Below, piece by piece: positions 56,207 to 64,000 of a stretch of 64,000 nt of DNA (positions are counted from its first letter, which is position 1; every line of letters starts with the position of its first letter). The stretch comes from Mesonia profundi (GTDB lineage Bacteria > Bacteroidota > Bacteroidia > Flavobacteriales > Flavobacteriaceae): positions 1-64,000 of the forward strand of contig NZ_JAVHUL010000004.1 in assembly GCF_031085155.1 (NCBI RefSeq), written 5' to 3'. Below the pieces are notes generated by a model. It saw nothing but the letters and a program-made list of their open reading frames with translations, was not told where the DNA came from and searched no databases. Both the position numbers and the translations under genes were made by a program.

Positions 56207-57032
56207 CGACGTGTAATGAATATCCGCAGTTATTACAATACTTAGCAGAGTCTAGATGTTTGTCTTCTCCACAATTATAACAAGATTGCGTGTTCTTTAA
56301 AGAACCAGAGCTTGTAGATTTAGAATATTCAGCACTAACAATTCCTGTAGGTACGGCGATAATTCCATATCCTAAAATCATAATGATAGAAGCTAAGAAT
56401 TGTCCTAAAGGAGTTACAGGGTGTATGTCCCCAAAACCAACGGTAGTAAGCGTAACAATCGTCCAATAAATACCAATAGGAATACTTGTAAAGCCGCTAT
56501 CCTCTCCTTCAATAAGGTACATAAGTGTACCTGCAATTAAAGAAAGAATCACTACGGCAAAAAGAAATACTAGTATTTTGGCTTTACTACTTTTTAAAGC
56601 TGATGCCAATTTATTTCCTTCCCCAATGTATCGCGTTACTTTTAAAATTCTAAAAATCCTTAAAAGACGTAAGGCTCTAAAGGTTAAGAAAGCCGTACTT
56701 CCTGCTAAGAAAAAAGAAAGGTATAAAGGAATCGTAGATAAAAAGTCGATGACTCCATAGAAACTGAAAATATATTTTTTTGGATGTTTAATGCTTATGA
56801 CCCTAGCAATATATTCTAATGAAAAAAGAATAGTCACTACCCATTCCGCATAAAATAAAAACGTGTACATCCAGTCATCTAGACCTTTGATACTTTCAAT
56901 CACTACAAAGAATACACTTAGTAGAATAAGTATGAGCAAAAGAACGTCAAAGGTTTTTCCTTTGGCGGTATCCGCTTCATAAATAACTTCATGCAATTTT
57001 TCTCGCCACGTAAGTGAGGATTTATTTTTCAA
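56199..57032 (-). CDS. Voltage-sensor-type potassium channel with C-terminal zinc ribbon
   Basis: 277 residues, six helices. S4 carries basic residues every third position (Arg119, 122, 125, 128, Lys131, Arg134), the pore loop has the filter TVGFGD (197-202), and S6 follows. A linker from about 232 leads to a zinc-ribbon with Cys251, Cys254, Cys266 and Cys269 (CYNC, CNNCG). Filter and sensor mark a Kv-like inner-membrane channel; the ribbon is rarely found on such channels and may sense or anchor. The start is TTG. Overlaps miaA by 8 bases. Confidence 0.92.
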   Translation of the reverse strand: MKNKSSLTWREKLHEVIYEADTAKGKTFDVLLLILILLSVFFVVIESIKGLDDWMYTFLFYAEWVVTILFSLEYIARVISIKHPKKYIFSFYGVIDFLSTIPLYLSFFLAGSTAFLTFRALRLLRIFRILKVTRYIGEGNKLASALKSSKAKILVFLFAVVILSLIAGTLMYLIEGEDSGFTSIPIGIYWTIVTLTTVGFGDIHPVTPLGQFLASIIMILGYGIIAVPTGIVSAEYSKSTSSGSLKNTQSCYNCGEDKHLDSAKYCNNCGYSLHVDE

Positions 57033-57081
57033 TATTTTTTTATTTTTTTAAGATGATAAAAATAGGAATAAACTTCCGGTA

Positions 57082-58443
57082 TTAAAATTCAATTACCTTA
57101 ATGTTCTTTTTTCTGCGCATATAACTCTGGATGATATGCTGCGCATCCCTATTATTGGGCATAGGAGCGATGATATTCTTTAAAATATCAATATTGCTAA
57201 TTTGGTGGTTGAGAGATGCATAACCATAGCCTTGAAATTTACCATCCTCTATAAGTAAAATGCTTTTTTCTCCGTTTTCTCTTCCGCGGTCTACGATGAT
57301 CATGTTCTTATTAAGGTAGCTAAAGTGTTTTAAAACCTCTTGGACTTTTTCATTGTAGGCTTCGGGAGATTCTTCGCCTATGCAAGCACCATCACATGAT
57401 TTTATGAAGTAGTTAAAACAACTAGAATCGGTTTTATGCAAGCCCGTAAATTTTTGACAAAGACCATAAGTCTCCGTAAGTATTTCCATAAAGTTTTTAG
57501 CTTGCTTTAACGTGGTAAAAGTCGTTAGAGGCGCTTCTACCAAAGAAGATTTCATCACCTTAAATTCTATGTAACCGGCTTCGTTGGTAAAAGATTCAAC
57601 CGCATAATTAAAGATGTCTTTCTTTAAAGCGCGATTGTATTTGGGTTTATTTTTCTTGATTTCATCATTCTCCTTCAGTAAAGCCAATAACTCATTCCCC
57701 GTAAGCTCATAAGATACGGCAGCAATCTCCTGACGCATGTTTTTAGACTTATGGCTATCATTGGTGAAATGCTGATTTAAACGTTTCCGGATATTATTAC
57801 TTTTACCTATATAAATAATATCTCCAGCTTCATTATGCATATAATACACGCCCACATTAGAGGGAACCTCTTCTAAAATCCTAATGAGTTTGTTGTCCAA
57901 TTGATTGGTTGGAATTTTTCGAATTGACTTTTTAATGATCTCCTTTTCGGAATCTTTATTCAGTAACAACTGAAAGAGCTTGACCGTCGCCAAGGCATCT
58001 CCGCTAGCTCTGTGCCTATCGGTGATGGGAATGCCTAAGCTTTTGGTCAGTTTTCCTAAGCTGTAGGAAGGCTGATCAAGAATTAGTTTTTTAGAAAGTT
58101 CTACCGTACAAATGTTTTGTCTCTCGTAGGTATATCCCAACCTCTGGTATTCCATTTTTAAAATTCGATAATCAAATTTTGCATTATGTGCTACCAGCAC
58201 ACATTCTGTAGTGATTTCAATGATTCTTTTCGCGACTTCATGAAACTTAGGAGCATTGCGAAGCATGTCATTATTAATCCCGGTAAGACCAACTACAAAA
58301 GGTTGTATGGAGCGTTCCGGGTTCACCAAGCTAATAAACTGATCCACGATTTCATGGCCGTCAAACTTATAGATAGCAATTTCGGTTACGCCCTCTTCAT
58401 TATACTTTCCTCCGGTAGTCTCTATGTCAACAATTGCGTACAA
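57082..58443 (-). CDS. Exonuclease (DEDDh) - GIY-YIG endonuclease fusion
   Basis: 453 residues. N-terminal DnaQ-like 3'-5' exonuclease: Asp6 and Glu8 in DIETTGG, NAKFD, and His144/Asp149 in HRASGD. A GIY-YIG nuclease follows: GVYYMHN (197-203), YIGKS (210-214) and Arg217/Arg220. The C-terminal part is UvrC-like (KYNRALKKD, SYMRRKKNIK). Similar fusions are known in actinobacteria and some Bacteroidota and are thought to act in DNA repair. The start is TTG, as the active motif begins at once. Substrate is unknown. Confidence 0.9.
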   Translation of the reverse strand: MYAIVDIETTGGKYNEEGVTEIAIYKFDGHEIVDQFISLVNPERSIQPFVVGLTGINNDMLRNAPKFHEVAKRIIEITTECVLVAHNAKFDYRILKMEYQRLGYTYERQNICTVELSKKLILDQPSYSLGKLTKSLGIPITDRHRASGDALATVKLFQLLLNKDSEKEIIKKSIRKIPTNQLDNKLIRILEEVPSNVGVYYMHNEAGDIIYIGKSNNIRKRLNQHFTNDSHKSKNMRQEIAAVSYELTGNELLALLKENDEIKKNKPKYNRALKKDIFNYAVESFTNEAGYIEFKVMKSSLVEAPLTTFTTLKQAKNFMEILTETYGLCQKFTGLHKTDSSCFNYFIKSCDGACIGEESPEAYNEKVQEVLKHFSYLNKNMIIVDRGRENGEKSILLIEDGKFQGYGYASLNHQISNIDILKNIIAPMPNNRDAQHIIQSYMRRKKNIKVIEF

Positions 58444-58456
58444 CTATAAATATTTT

Positions 58457-59131
58457 TTAATTATAATTTCGTTCTCCAAAAATAGAGCTTCCTATTCTAA
58501 GCATCGTACTTCCATTCTTGATGGCGATTTGGTAGTCGCCGCTCATTCCCATAGATAGGGTAGTGAGTGCTGGAAATTCTTTAGAGAATTCATCCATTTT
58601 TCCTTTTAGGTAGGCAAACTCAGTGTTTATCTTCTGTTCATCTTCCGTTAAGGTAGCCATTCCCATAAGGCCTACAATTTTTACATGATTCATTTCTTGG
58701 TAAGCTTCAGACTTTAAAATTTTTAAAGCTTCGTCTGCTTCCATCCCATATTTACTGTCTTCTTCAGCAATTTTTAGTTGCAATAAGCAGTTGATGACAC
58801 GGTCTTCTTCTTTTGCGCGCTTATTAATTTCTTTAAGAAGCTTTAATTTATGTACCGCGTGGACAAGGCTCACATAAGGAGCCATAAATTTCACCTTATT
58901 GCTTTGTACGTGACCAATCATATGCCATTCGATATCTTTGGGCAAAGCTTCGTGCTTATCGGTCATTTCTTGGATTTTATTCTCTCCGAAAATGCGCTGT
59001 CCAGCTTCGTATGCTTCCAAAATAGCTTCGTTGGGTTTGGTTTTAGAAACCGCTACCAAGTCGACATCACCGGGCAACTCGTCTTTGTATTTTTTAATTT
59101 GTGCTGCAATACTCATATCTCCATCTTGCAT
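58457..59131 (-). CDS. YggS-type PLP homeostasis protein
   Basis: 224 residues; single-domain PLP-binding protein that buffers pyridoxal phosphate. PLP Lys30 in LVAVSKTKP, GENKIQE, HMIGHVQSNK and MSGDYQIAIKNGSTMLRIGS are the family blocks. It begins at the TAATG junction with the DUF1015 gene (1-base overlap). A second ATG five codons in (59116) is an alternative start. Confidence 0.93.
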   Translation of the reverse strand: MQDGDMSIAAQIKKYKDELPGDVDLVAVSKTKPNEAILEAYEAGQRIFGENKIQEMTDKHEALPKDIEWHMIGHVQSNKVKFMAPYVSLVHAVHKLKLLKEINKRAKEEDRVINCLLQLKIAEEDSKYGMEADEALKILKSEAYQEMNHVKIVGLMGMATLTEDEQKINTEFAYLKGKMDEFSKEFPALTTLSMGMSGDYQIAIKNGSTMLRIGSSIFGERNYN

Positions 59132-60369
59132 TAATATTCGTAAATAGTGATTCCACTTCTTAATTTAGGTTCGATGTAAGTAGATTTAGGAGGCATCGTA
59201 AGACCTTCATTAGCGATATCTTTCATCTCCTTTACCGTTGCGGGAACCATTCCAAAACCTACTTTAAAAGAGCCATTATCTACTTGACCTTTTACAAAAG
59301 GCATTCCTTTTTTACCGTGCGCATAATCCAAACGACTATCACTTCTAGGGTCTTTAATGCCTAGAATAGGGTGGAGGACCGTTTCATAAAGTACTTGTGC
59401 ATCTAAGTGAGAAAGCGAATTTTCTATTTTAAAATTAAGCTTTCTTAAATGAAGCGAGTAAAAATCCCCATCAAGGTACATACTAAATTGATGTTTCTCT
59501 TCAGGTTTATAGTACGTATTTTTTCTATTCTGAATTCTAAACGAGTTATCTAGCTTAATTAAGAACTCCTCTTTTGATAATCCGTTAAGGTCTTTTACCA
59601 ATCGGTTAAATTCTAAAATCTTAAGATTGCTCTCTGGAATAATGTAGCTCATAAAAAAATTATAAGGCTCTTCTCCCGTATGTTTAGGATTGTTCTTCTT
59701 AAACTCTTCGTACAATTGATAAGCAGAAGCACTTCTATGATGACCATCGGCAATATAAAGGTGGTCCATATGGTTAAACTCTTCCTGAATTTTTTTCAGG
59801 GTAGCCTCATCATCCAAATTCCATAAATAATGCGTATCCCTAAACGTGGTGGTAAACTCATATTCAGGCCTTTCTTTAGTCACCTCTTTTATAATCTGAG
59901 ATAAAGTTTCATTATCCTGATGCGTTAACAAGACCGGTTCTGCATTAAAACCTACCGTTTCTAAATAATCTTTAAAGTCATCCTCGCGGTGGGCGATGGT
60001 TTCTTCGTGTCTTTTAATTAAATTGCTCTTGTAACTCTCTAAGCTGGTCGCCGCAATGATTCCCGTAAAAACTTGCTTATCACTATCTATCAATCTATAA
60101 ATGTAATAGTTAGGCTTTTTATCCTGAATAAAAATATGATCTTCCCTAAATTCTTGGTATCTATTTTTTACCAGTTCATACCTGTCTGGACCCGAAATCT
60201 CTTTATGGTATTTATACCCTGGATTTACGATGTGTAAAAACGAAAACGGATTGTTGTCCAAACGCGCTTCCCTTTCGGCTAGGGTATAGTGATGGTATGG
60301 CCTAGAGGAAATAAGACCTACTTTATCGCGCGTAGGTCTTACCGCTCTAAAAGGAGTTACTTTTGGCAT
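59131..60369 (-). CDS. DUF1015 family protein
   Basis: 412 residues, cytoplasmic. The central IADGHHRSASAYQLYEEF is the family signature, and the opening PFRAVRPTRD fits too. Some members are linked by context to amino-acid or PLP metabolism, but the function is not established. Position next to YggS is repeated in many genomes. It follows the 3-hydroxyacyl-CoA dehydrogenase with a 6-base gap. Confidence 0.88.
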   Translation of the reverse strand: MPKVTPFRAVRPTRDKVGLISSRPYHHYTLAEREARLDNNPFSFLHIVNPGYKYHKEISGPDRYELVKNRYQEFREDHIFIQDKKPNYYIYRLIDSDKQVFTGIIAATSLESYKSNLIKRHEETIAHREDDFKDYLETVGFNAEPVLLTHQDNETLSQIIKEVTKERPEYEFTTTFRDTHYLWNLDDEATLKKIQEEFNHMDHLYIADGHHRSASAYQLYEEFKKNNPKHTGEEPYNFFMSYIIPESNLKILEFNRLVKDLNGLSKEEFLIKLDNSFRIQNRKNTYYKPEEKHQFSMYLDGDFYSLHLRKLNFKIENSLSHLDAQVLYETVLHPILGIKDPRSDSRLDYAHGKKGMPFVKGQVDNGSFKVGFGMVPATVKEMKDIANEGLTMPPKSTYIEPKLRSGITIYEY

Positions 60370-60375
60370 ATGATT

Positions 60376-61263
60376 TTATTTGAATTGAGCAGAAACGTTT
60401 TCTGCTTTTCTACTTTCCGAGTAATCGTAAAAACCTTCTCCAGATTTAACACCTAATTTTCCTGCTTGCACCATATTCACTAAAAGCGGACACGGAGCGT
60501 ATTTAGGATTTTTAAAGCCGTCGTACATCACTTCCAAGATGCTTAAACAAACATCCAATCCAATAAAATCGGCTAATTGAAGTGGCCCCATAGGATGTGC
60601 CATTCCCAATTTCATGACCGTGTCAATTTCTTCTACTCCAGCAACATTATTGTACAAGGTTTCAATCGACTCATTAATCATAGGCATAAGAATCCTATTG
60701 GCAACAAAACCAGGGTAATCATTTACCTCGGTTGGTACCTTCTTTAAAGCCTTAGAAAGTTCCATAATCGTTTTAGTAGTCTCGTTAGAAGTGCTGTAAC
60801 CTCTAATGATTTCTACCAATTTCATAATAGGCACTGGATTCATAAAGTGCATCCCAATTACCTTATCGGCTCTTTTGGTGACCGAAGCAATTTTGGTAAT
60901 AGAAATAGAACTGGTATTGGAAGCCAAGATTACCTCGTCTGAACAAAACTGATCTAGATCTTTAAAAATCTGAAGCTTTAACTTCTCATTTTCTGTTGCT
61001 GCTTCTACTACAAGACCTACAGATTTTACACCTTTTTCTAAAGAAGTAAAGGTGGTAATATTGTCTAAGGTATTATTTTTATCGCTTTCGCTGATTTTTT
61101 CTTTGGCTAACATGCGGTCTAAGTTCTTGGTAATGGTGGCCAAGCCTCTAGAAAGGTTATCTTCAGAAACATCGATTAAGTTAACTTTATATCCAAATTG
61201 TGCAAAAGTGTGGGCAATTCCGTTTCCCATAGTTCCTGCGCCAATAACTGCAATATTCTTCAT
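60376..61263 (-). CDS. 3-hydroxybutyryl-CoA / 3-hydroxyacyl-CoA dehydrogenase
   Basis: 295 residues, NAD-dependent. Rossmann motif GAGTMG (8-13), catalytic His139 in IGMHFMNPVP, Asn-rich NTSSISITK and Glu-Asn C-terminal helices. It is of the short single-function type (PaaH/Hbd) used in butanoyl-CoA or phenylacetate metabolism or beta-oxidation. The neighbours do not decide which. Confidence 0.92.
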   Translation of the reverse strand: MKNIAVIGAGTMGNGIAHTFAQFGYKVNLIDVSEDNLSRGLATITKNLDRMLAKEKISESDKNNTLDNITTFTSLEKGVKSVGLVVEAATENEKLKLQIFKDLDQFCSDEVILASNTSSISITKIASVTKRADKVIGMHFMNPVPIMKLVEIIRGYSTSNETTKTIMELSKALKKVPTEVNDYPGFVANRILMPMINESIETLYNNVAGVEEIDTVMKLGMAHPMGPLQLADFIGLDVCLSILEVMYDGFKNPKYAPCPLLVNMVQAGKLGVKSGEGFYDYSESRKAENVSAQFK

Positions 61264-61278
61264 GTGATCGTATATATT

Positions 61279-62244
61279 TTAATTAGAAAAACTTTCAATA
61301 ATTTGTTTCGCTACCTGTAAAGCTTTTGTTCCTTGCTCTAAAGTAACTCTTGGGGTGGTATTGTTGTTAATCGCATCGGCAAAAGTTTCTAGCTCCTCGA
61401 GAATGGCATTGTTCTCTTCTACCTCTGGATTATCAAAGTAAATTTGTTTTTTGATGCCTTCCGCATTTTGAAGAATCATATCAAAATCCCCCGGACTTTC
61501 AGGAGCATCTTTCATTTTAACTACTTCGCATTTTTTCTCCAAGAAATCTACCGAAATATAGGCGTCCTTCTGAAAGAAACGCGCTTTACGCATTTGCTTC
61601 AAAGAAATTCTACTGGCAGTAAGGTTGGCGACACATCCGTTTTCAAACTCGATACGCGCATTGCAAATGTCTGGAGTTTCACTAATCACCGAAACCCCAC
61701 TCGCATTAATTTTTTTTACATTAGATTTTACGACACTTAAAATAGCGTCGATATCGTGAATCATCAAATCAAGAACTACGGGCACATCGGTTCCCCGCGG
61801 ATTAAATTCCGCTAGACGGTGTGCTTCAATAAACATAGGTTTGTCAATCATCTTAGTCACCGCTTGAAAAGCCGGATTAAAACGCTCTACATGACCCACT
61901 TGTCCTTTTACCTGATGCTTTTTAGCGAGTTGCACTAATTCTTCTGCTTCTTTTACCGTATTGGTAATCGGTTTTTCAATAAACACGTGCATCCCAGCTT
62001 CTATCACCTTTTTTGCAGTTTCAAAATGCGAAAGTGTAGGCGTAACGATATCAATCACATCTGCTTGCGCAATTAAATCGTCTATAGAGGAAAAAATTGG
62101 ATAGTCAAATTCTTTAGAAACTTCTTGGGCATAGACAGAATTACTGTCATAAAACCCAATTAAATTATAGTGTTCTGATTGATTCAATAAGCGCAGGTGA
62201 ATTTTACCTAAATGCCCTGCACCTATAACTCCAACGTTAAGCAT
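61279..62244 (-). CDS. Gfo/Idh/MocA family oxidoreductase
   Basis: 321 residues. NAD(P)-binding GAGHLG (8-13) and the family active-site motif Glu90-Lys91-Pro92 (VFIEKPI). The C-terminal substrate domain shows GQVGHVERFNPA and NGCVANLTASRIS. Such enzymes oxidise sugars, inositols or amino sugars; WbpB-like N-acetyl sugar enzymes share this pattern. First gene of the minus-strand run that ends in YggS. Has its own -7 box. Confidence 0.88.
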   Translation of the reverse strand: MLNVGVIGAGHLGKIHLRLLNQSEHYNLIGFYDSNSVYAQEVSKEFDYPIFSSIDDLIAQADVIDIVTPTLSHFETAKKVIEAGMHVFIEKPITNTVKEAEELVQLAKKHQVKGQVGHVERFNPAFQAVTKMIDKPMFIEAHRLAEFNPRGTDVPVVLDLMIHDIDAILSVVKSNVKKINASGVSVISETPDICNARIEFENGCVANLTASRISLKQMRKARFFQKDAYISVDFLEKKCEVVKMKDAPESPGDFDMILQNAEGIKKQIYFDNPEVEENNAILEELETFADAINNNTTPRVTLEQGTKALQVAKQIIESFSN

Positions 62245-62260
62245 ACGATTTGGTTTTTCA

Positions 62261-62268
62261 CAAAAATA
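62261..62268 (-). promoter_or_regulatory. -7 promoter box of the Gfo/Idh-HBD-DUF1015-YggS run
   Basis: TATTTTTG on the minus strand, exact consensus, 16 bases before the ATG at 62244. No TTG at the -33 distance. Confidence 0.55.
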
Positions 62269-62386
62269 GCATTTCTTTTACAGAAGTAGTATTAATTTTT
62301 GTGAAATGAAGATTTAGGAATACATGAAATACTTATAATGACTTTATATTTATTTTACGTAATTTAGTAGGAACCAAGATAGCACT

Positions 62387-63250
62387 ATGAAAACAACACT
62401 ACTTTTTCTTTTCGGAATTTTTTCAATTTCGATTTCCGCACAAACCACGAGCATTCCAGATGAAGGTTTTGAACAAGCTTTAATTGATTTGGGAATCGAT
62501 TCAGACCAAAGCATTAATGGCCAAGTTTTAACCAGCGATATAGCCAATGTCACCGATTTAGATTTATTAGATAGTAATATTCAAGATCCTTCCCTTATAC
62601 ACAGTATTGCGGGGATTGAAGATTTTGTAAGCCTTAAAGTTTTAGATATGTCATATCTTTATGGAGTGGATAATGGTGGCACTTTAGATTTATCCTCTTT
62701 AATAGATTTAGAAGAATTTTATATGAAAGGCGGTGAGATAGAAGGAGCAGATTATGAAGTGGTGATACTTGATAATAATCCTAATTTAAATATCATAGAT
62801 GTTAATGAAAATTATTTATTAAAAATTTTACGTTTAAAAGGAGGAGATTTAGCGATAGGTGATCTAACGCTTGATTTTGGTTCTGAGTTTAGAGAAAATA
62901 ATCCAATTTGCGTAGAAGTAACCAATGCTAGTCAGGCAGAGAATCAACAGGACATCTACAGTAATTGGATCACTTATGGAATTTATGAATATTCAGAAAA
63001 TTGCGTTTTAAGCAGTGAAAATTTTAGCAGAATAAAGGTGCAACTTTATCCTAATCCTACCGCTCAGCAATTTCAATTTCAAACATTAGAAGAAATTAAA
63101 GAAGTAAAAGTGTTCTCCCTTAACGGAAAAGAGGTTTTGAAATACACGACTCAAAATACGTATGATGTTTCTCAACTTCCTGTAGGGGTTTATTTTGTAC
63201 AAATTTTTGCCACAGAAGGTGCTGCAACTCAAAAACTAATTAAGAATTAA
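62387..63250 (+). CDS. T9SS-secreted leucine-rich-repeat-like protein
   Basis: 287 residues. Signal peptide to ISAQTTS; the mature part starts IPDEGFEQALIDLGIDSDQ, typical of flavobacterial LRR-like surface proteins, with LRR-like strands (VTDLDLLDSNIQD, LKVLDMSYLYG). The C-terminus (about 215-287) is a T9SS type A sorting domain (LYPNPTAQQFQF, NGKEVLKY, LPVGVYFVQIFA, QKLIKN). Transported by T9SS and anchored or released; binding partner unknown. Fewer repeats than most of its type. Confidence 0.88.
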   Translation: MKTTLLFLFGIFSISISAQTTSIPDEGFEQALIDLGIDSDQSINGQVLTSDIANVTDLDLLDSNIQDPSLIHSIAGIEDFVSLKVLDMSYLYGVDNGGTLDLSSLIDLEEFYMKGGEIEGADYEVVILDNNPNLNIIDVNENYLLKILRLKGGDLAIGDLTLDFGSEFRENNPICVEVTNASQAENQQDIYSNWITYGIYEYSENCVLSSENFSRIKVQLYPNPTAQQFQFQTLEEIKEVKVFSLNGKEVLKYTTQNTYDVSQLPVGVYFVQIFATEGAATQKLIKN

Positions 63251-63466
63251 GACCTTAGAGAAAATCTCAACTTTTATATTAGGCTAGTAATTCTGAAATT
63301 AAAAAATAAGCTTTGGTTTTTTAAATCATCGAAATTAAATCTATTATCTAAAAGCGTAGCGGTCTAACATCTTAGTCGGACACGACTATTTTTAAAGACA
63401 TTTTCTTTTATAGATAGCCAAGGATTGAATAGATTTTTGGCTATTTTTAGGCAAAAATTTGGCGCA

Positions 63467-64000
63467 TTGAAAGATAATTTTAGACATCAGGGAAAGAGAC
63501 AACATCTGGTAGAAATTCTTAGAAAAAAAGGAATTACCGATGAGAAGGTTTTAGCGGCAATCAATAAGATTCCGCGTCACTTGTTTATGGATAGTTCTTT
63601 TGAAGATCATGCCTATCAAGATAAAGCTTTTCCCATTGCTGCAGATCAAACCATTTCGCAACCTTACACCGTAGCTTTTCAAACCCAATTACTGGAAGTA
63701 AAAAAAGGAGATAAAATCCTTGAAATTGGTACAGGAAGCGGTTACCAAACCGCCGTCTTATGCGAACTTGGTGCTCAAGTTTATAGTATAGAACGCCAAC
63801 AAGAACTCTATAAAAAAACAAAACTCTTTTTAAATAAAATAGGCTATAGGCCTAAATACCTCACTTTTGGTGATGGTTACAAAGGCTTGCCTCTATACAA
63901 ACCTTTTGATAAAGCCATTGTTACTGCTGGCGCTCCTTATGTGCCTAATCCCTTATTGGCGCAATTAAAAGTAGGAGGGAGGTTGGTGATTCCTGTAGGT
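63467..64000 (+). CDS. pcm: Protein-L-isoaspartate O-methyltransferase, cut by window end
   Basis: 178 codons visible, open to the last base. Repairs isoaspartyl damage using SAM. The start is TTG, giving MKDNFRHQGKRQ, which fits the family. KIPRHLFMDSSFE, the substrate loop IAADQTISQPYTVAFQ, and SAM motif LEIGTGSGYQTAVL are all present, then VGGRLVIPVG at the edge. The last 30-40 residues lie beyond the window. Confidence 0.92.
   Translation, partial: MKDNFRHQGKRQHLVEILRKKGITDEKVLAAINKIPRHLFMDSSFEDHAYQDKAFPIAADQTISQPYTVAFQTQLLEVKKGDKILEIGTGSGYQTAVLCELGAQVYSIERQQELYKKTKLFLNKIGYRPKYLTFGDGYKGLPLYKPFDKAIVTAGAPYVPNPLLAQLKVGGRLVIPVG

Overview
The window is chromosomal DNA of a member of the Bacteroidota, most probably a marine-type Flavobacteriaceae. 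The signs are: AT-rich coding sequence; secreted proteins with type IX secretion (T9SS) C-terminal sorting domains; a TonB-dependent receptor paired with a DUF4249 lipoprotein; PorD; a bacilliredoxin-like YtxJ; several Bacteroidota-only families (DUF6095, DUF6913, DUF6252-like); and promoters that match the Bacteroidota -7 consensus TAnnTTTG instead of a sigma70 -10 box. I see no rRNA, tRNA, CRISPR array, prophage or intact insertion sequence. Most of the window is ordinary core genome, densely packed, with short operons and several TTG start codons.

Layout. 0-10.5 kb: clpB, ytxJ, a lipoprotein, fahA facing glyA across divergent promoters, a DUF2059 protein, then a glutamine cyclotransferase/beta-helix lipoprotein pair. 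10.5-18.5 kb: the small SRP RNA with a clear promoter, an SDR, a transaldolase-like aldolase, a thioredoxin-fold lipoprotein, a YbiT-like ABC-F protein with asymmetric ATP sites, a UMF1-type transporter and a repeat-built lipoprotein. 18.5-23.7 kb: a four-gene operon, TonB receptor - DUF4249 lipoprotein - MurQ - DUF6095, divergent from a lysozyme-like exported protein; this is the best candidate for an undescribed functional unit (peptidoglycan-fragment uptake or recycling). 23.7-34.3 kb: RsmI-like methylase, LMW phosphatase, dnaA, thioesterase, YigZ, EamA, HAD, ribD, then GNAT, prmC, LOG, ligA. 34.5-39 kb: a membrane protein, a 5'-nucleotidase split into two exported proteins, and an M61 peptidase. 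39-46.6 kb: DUF6913, dapA, bamD, rpoZ, coaBC, porD, recN, fabI. 46.7-55.2 kb: a 1153-residue T9SS exoprotein, a glycosyltransferase, YbbR-like protein, coaE, and a two-component pair resembling RprX/RprY. 55.3-62.2 kb (minus strand): miaA, a voltage-sensor-type K+ channel with a C-terminal zinc ribbon, an exonuclease-GIY-YIG fusion, YggS, DUF1015, a 3-hydroxyacyl-CoA dehydrogenase and a Gfo/Idh oxidoreductase. 62.4-64 kb: a second T9SS cargo protein and the start of pcm, cut by the window edge.

The most striking pattern outside gene content is a palindrome with core TTCCGCGGAA (up to 16 bp). It occurs five times, always inside genes and always in the same codon phase (Ser-Ala-Glu), and resembles the highly iterated palindromes known from other bacteria. 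Three short intergenic stretches look like members or remnants of dispersed repeats. Calls rest on reading the sequence and on recalled family motifs; no database search was run.
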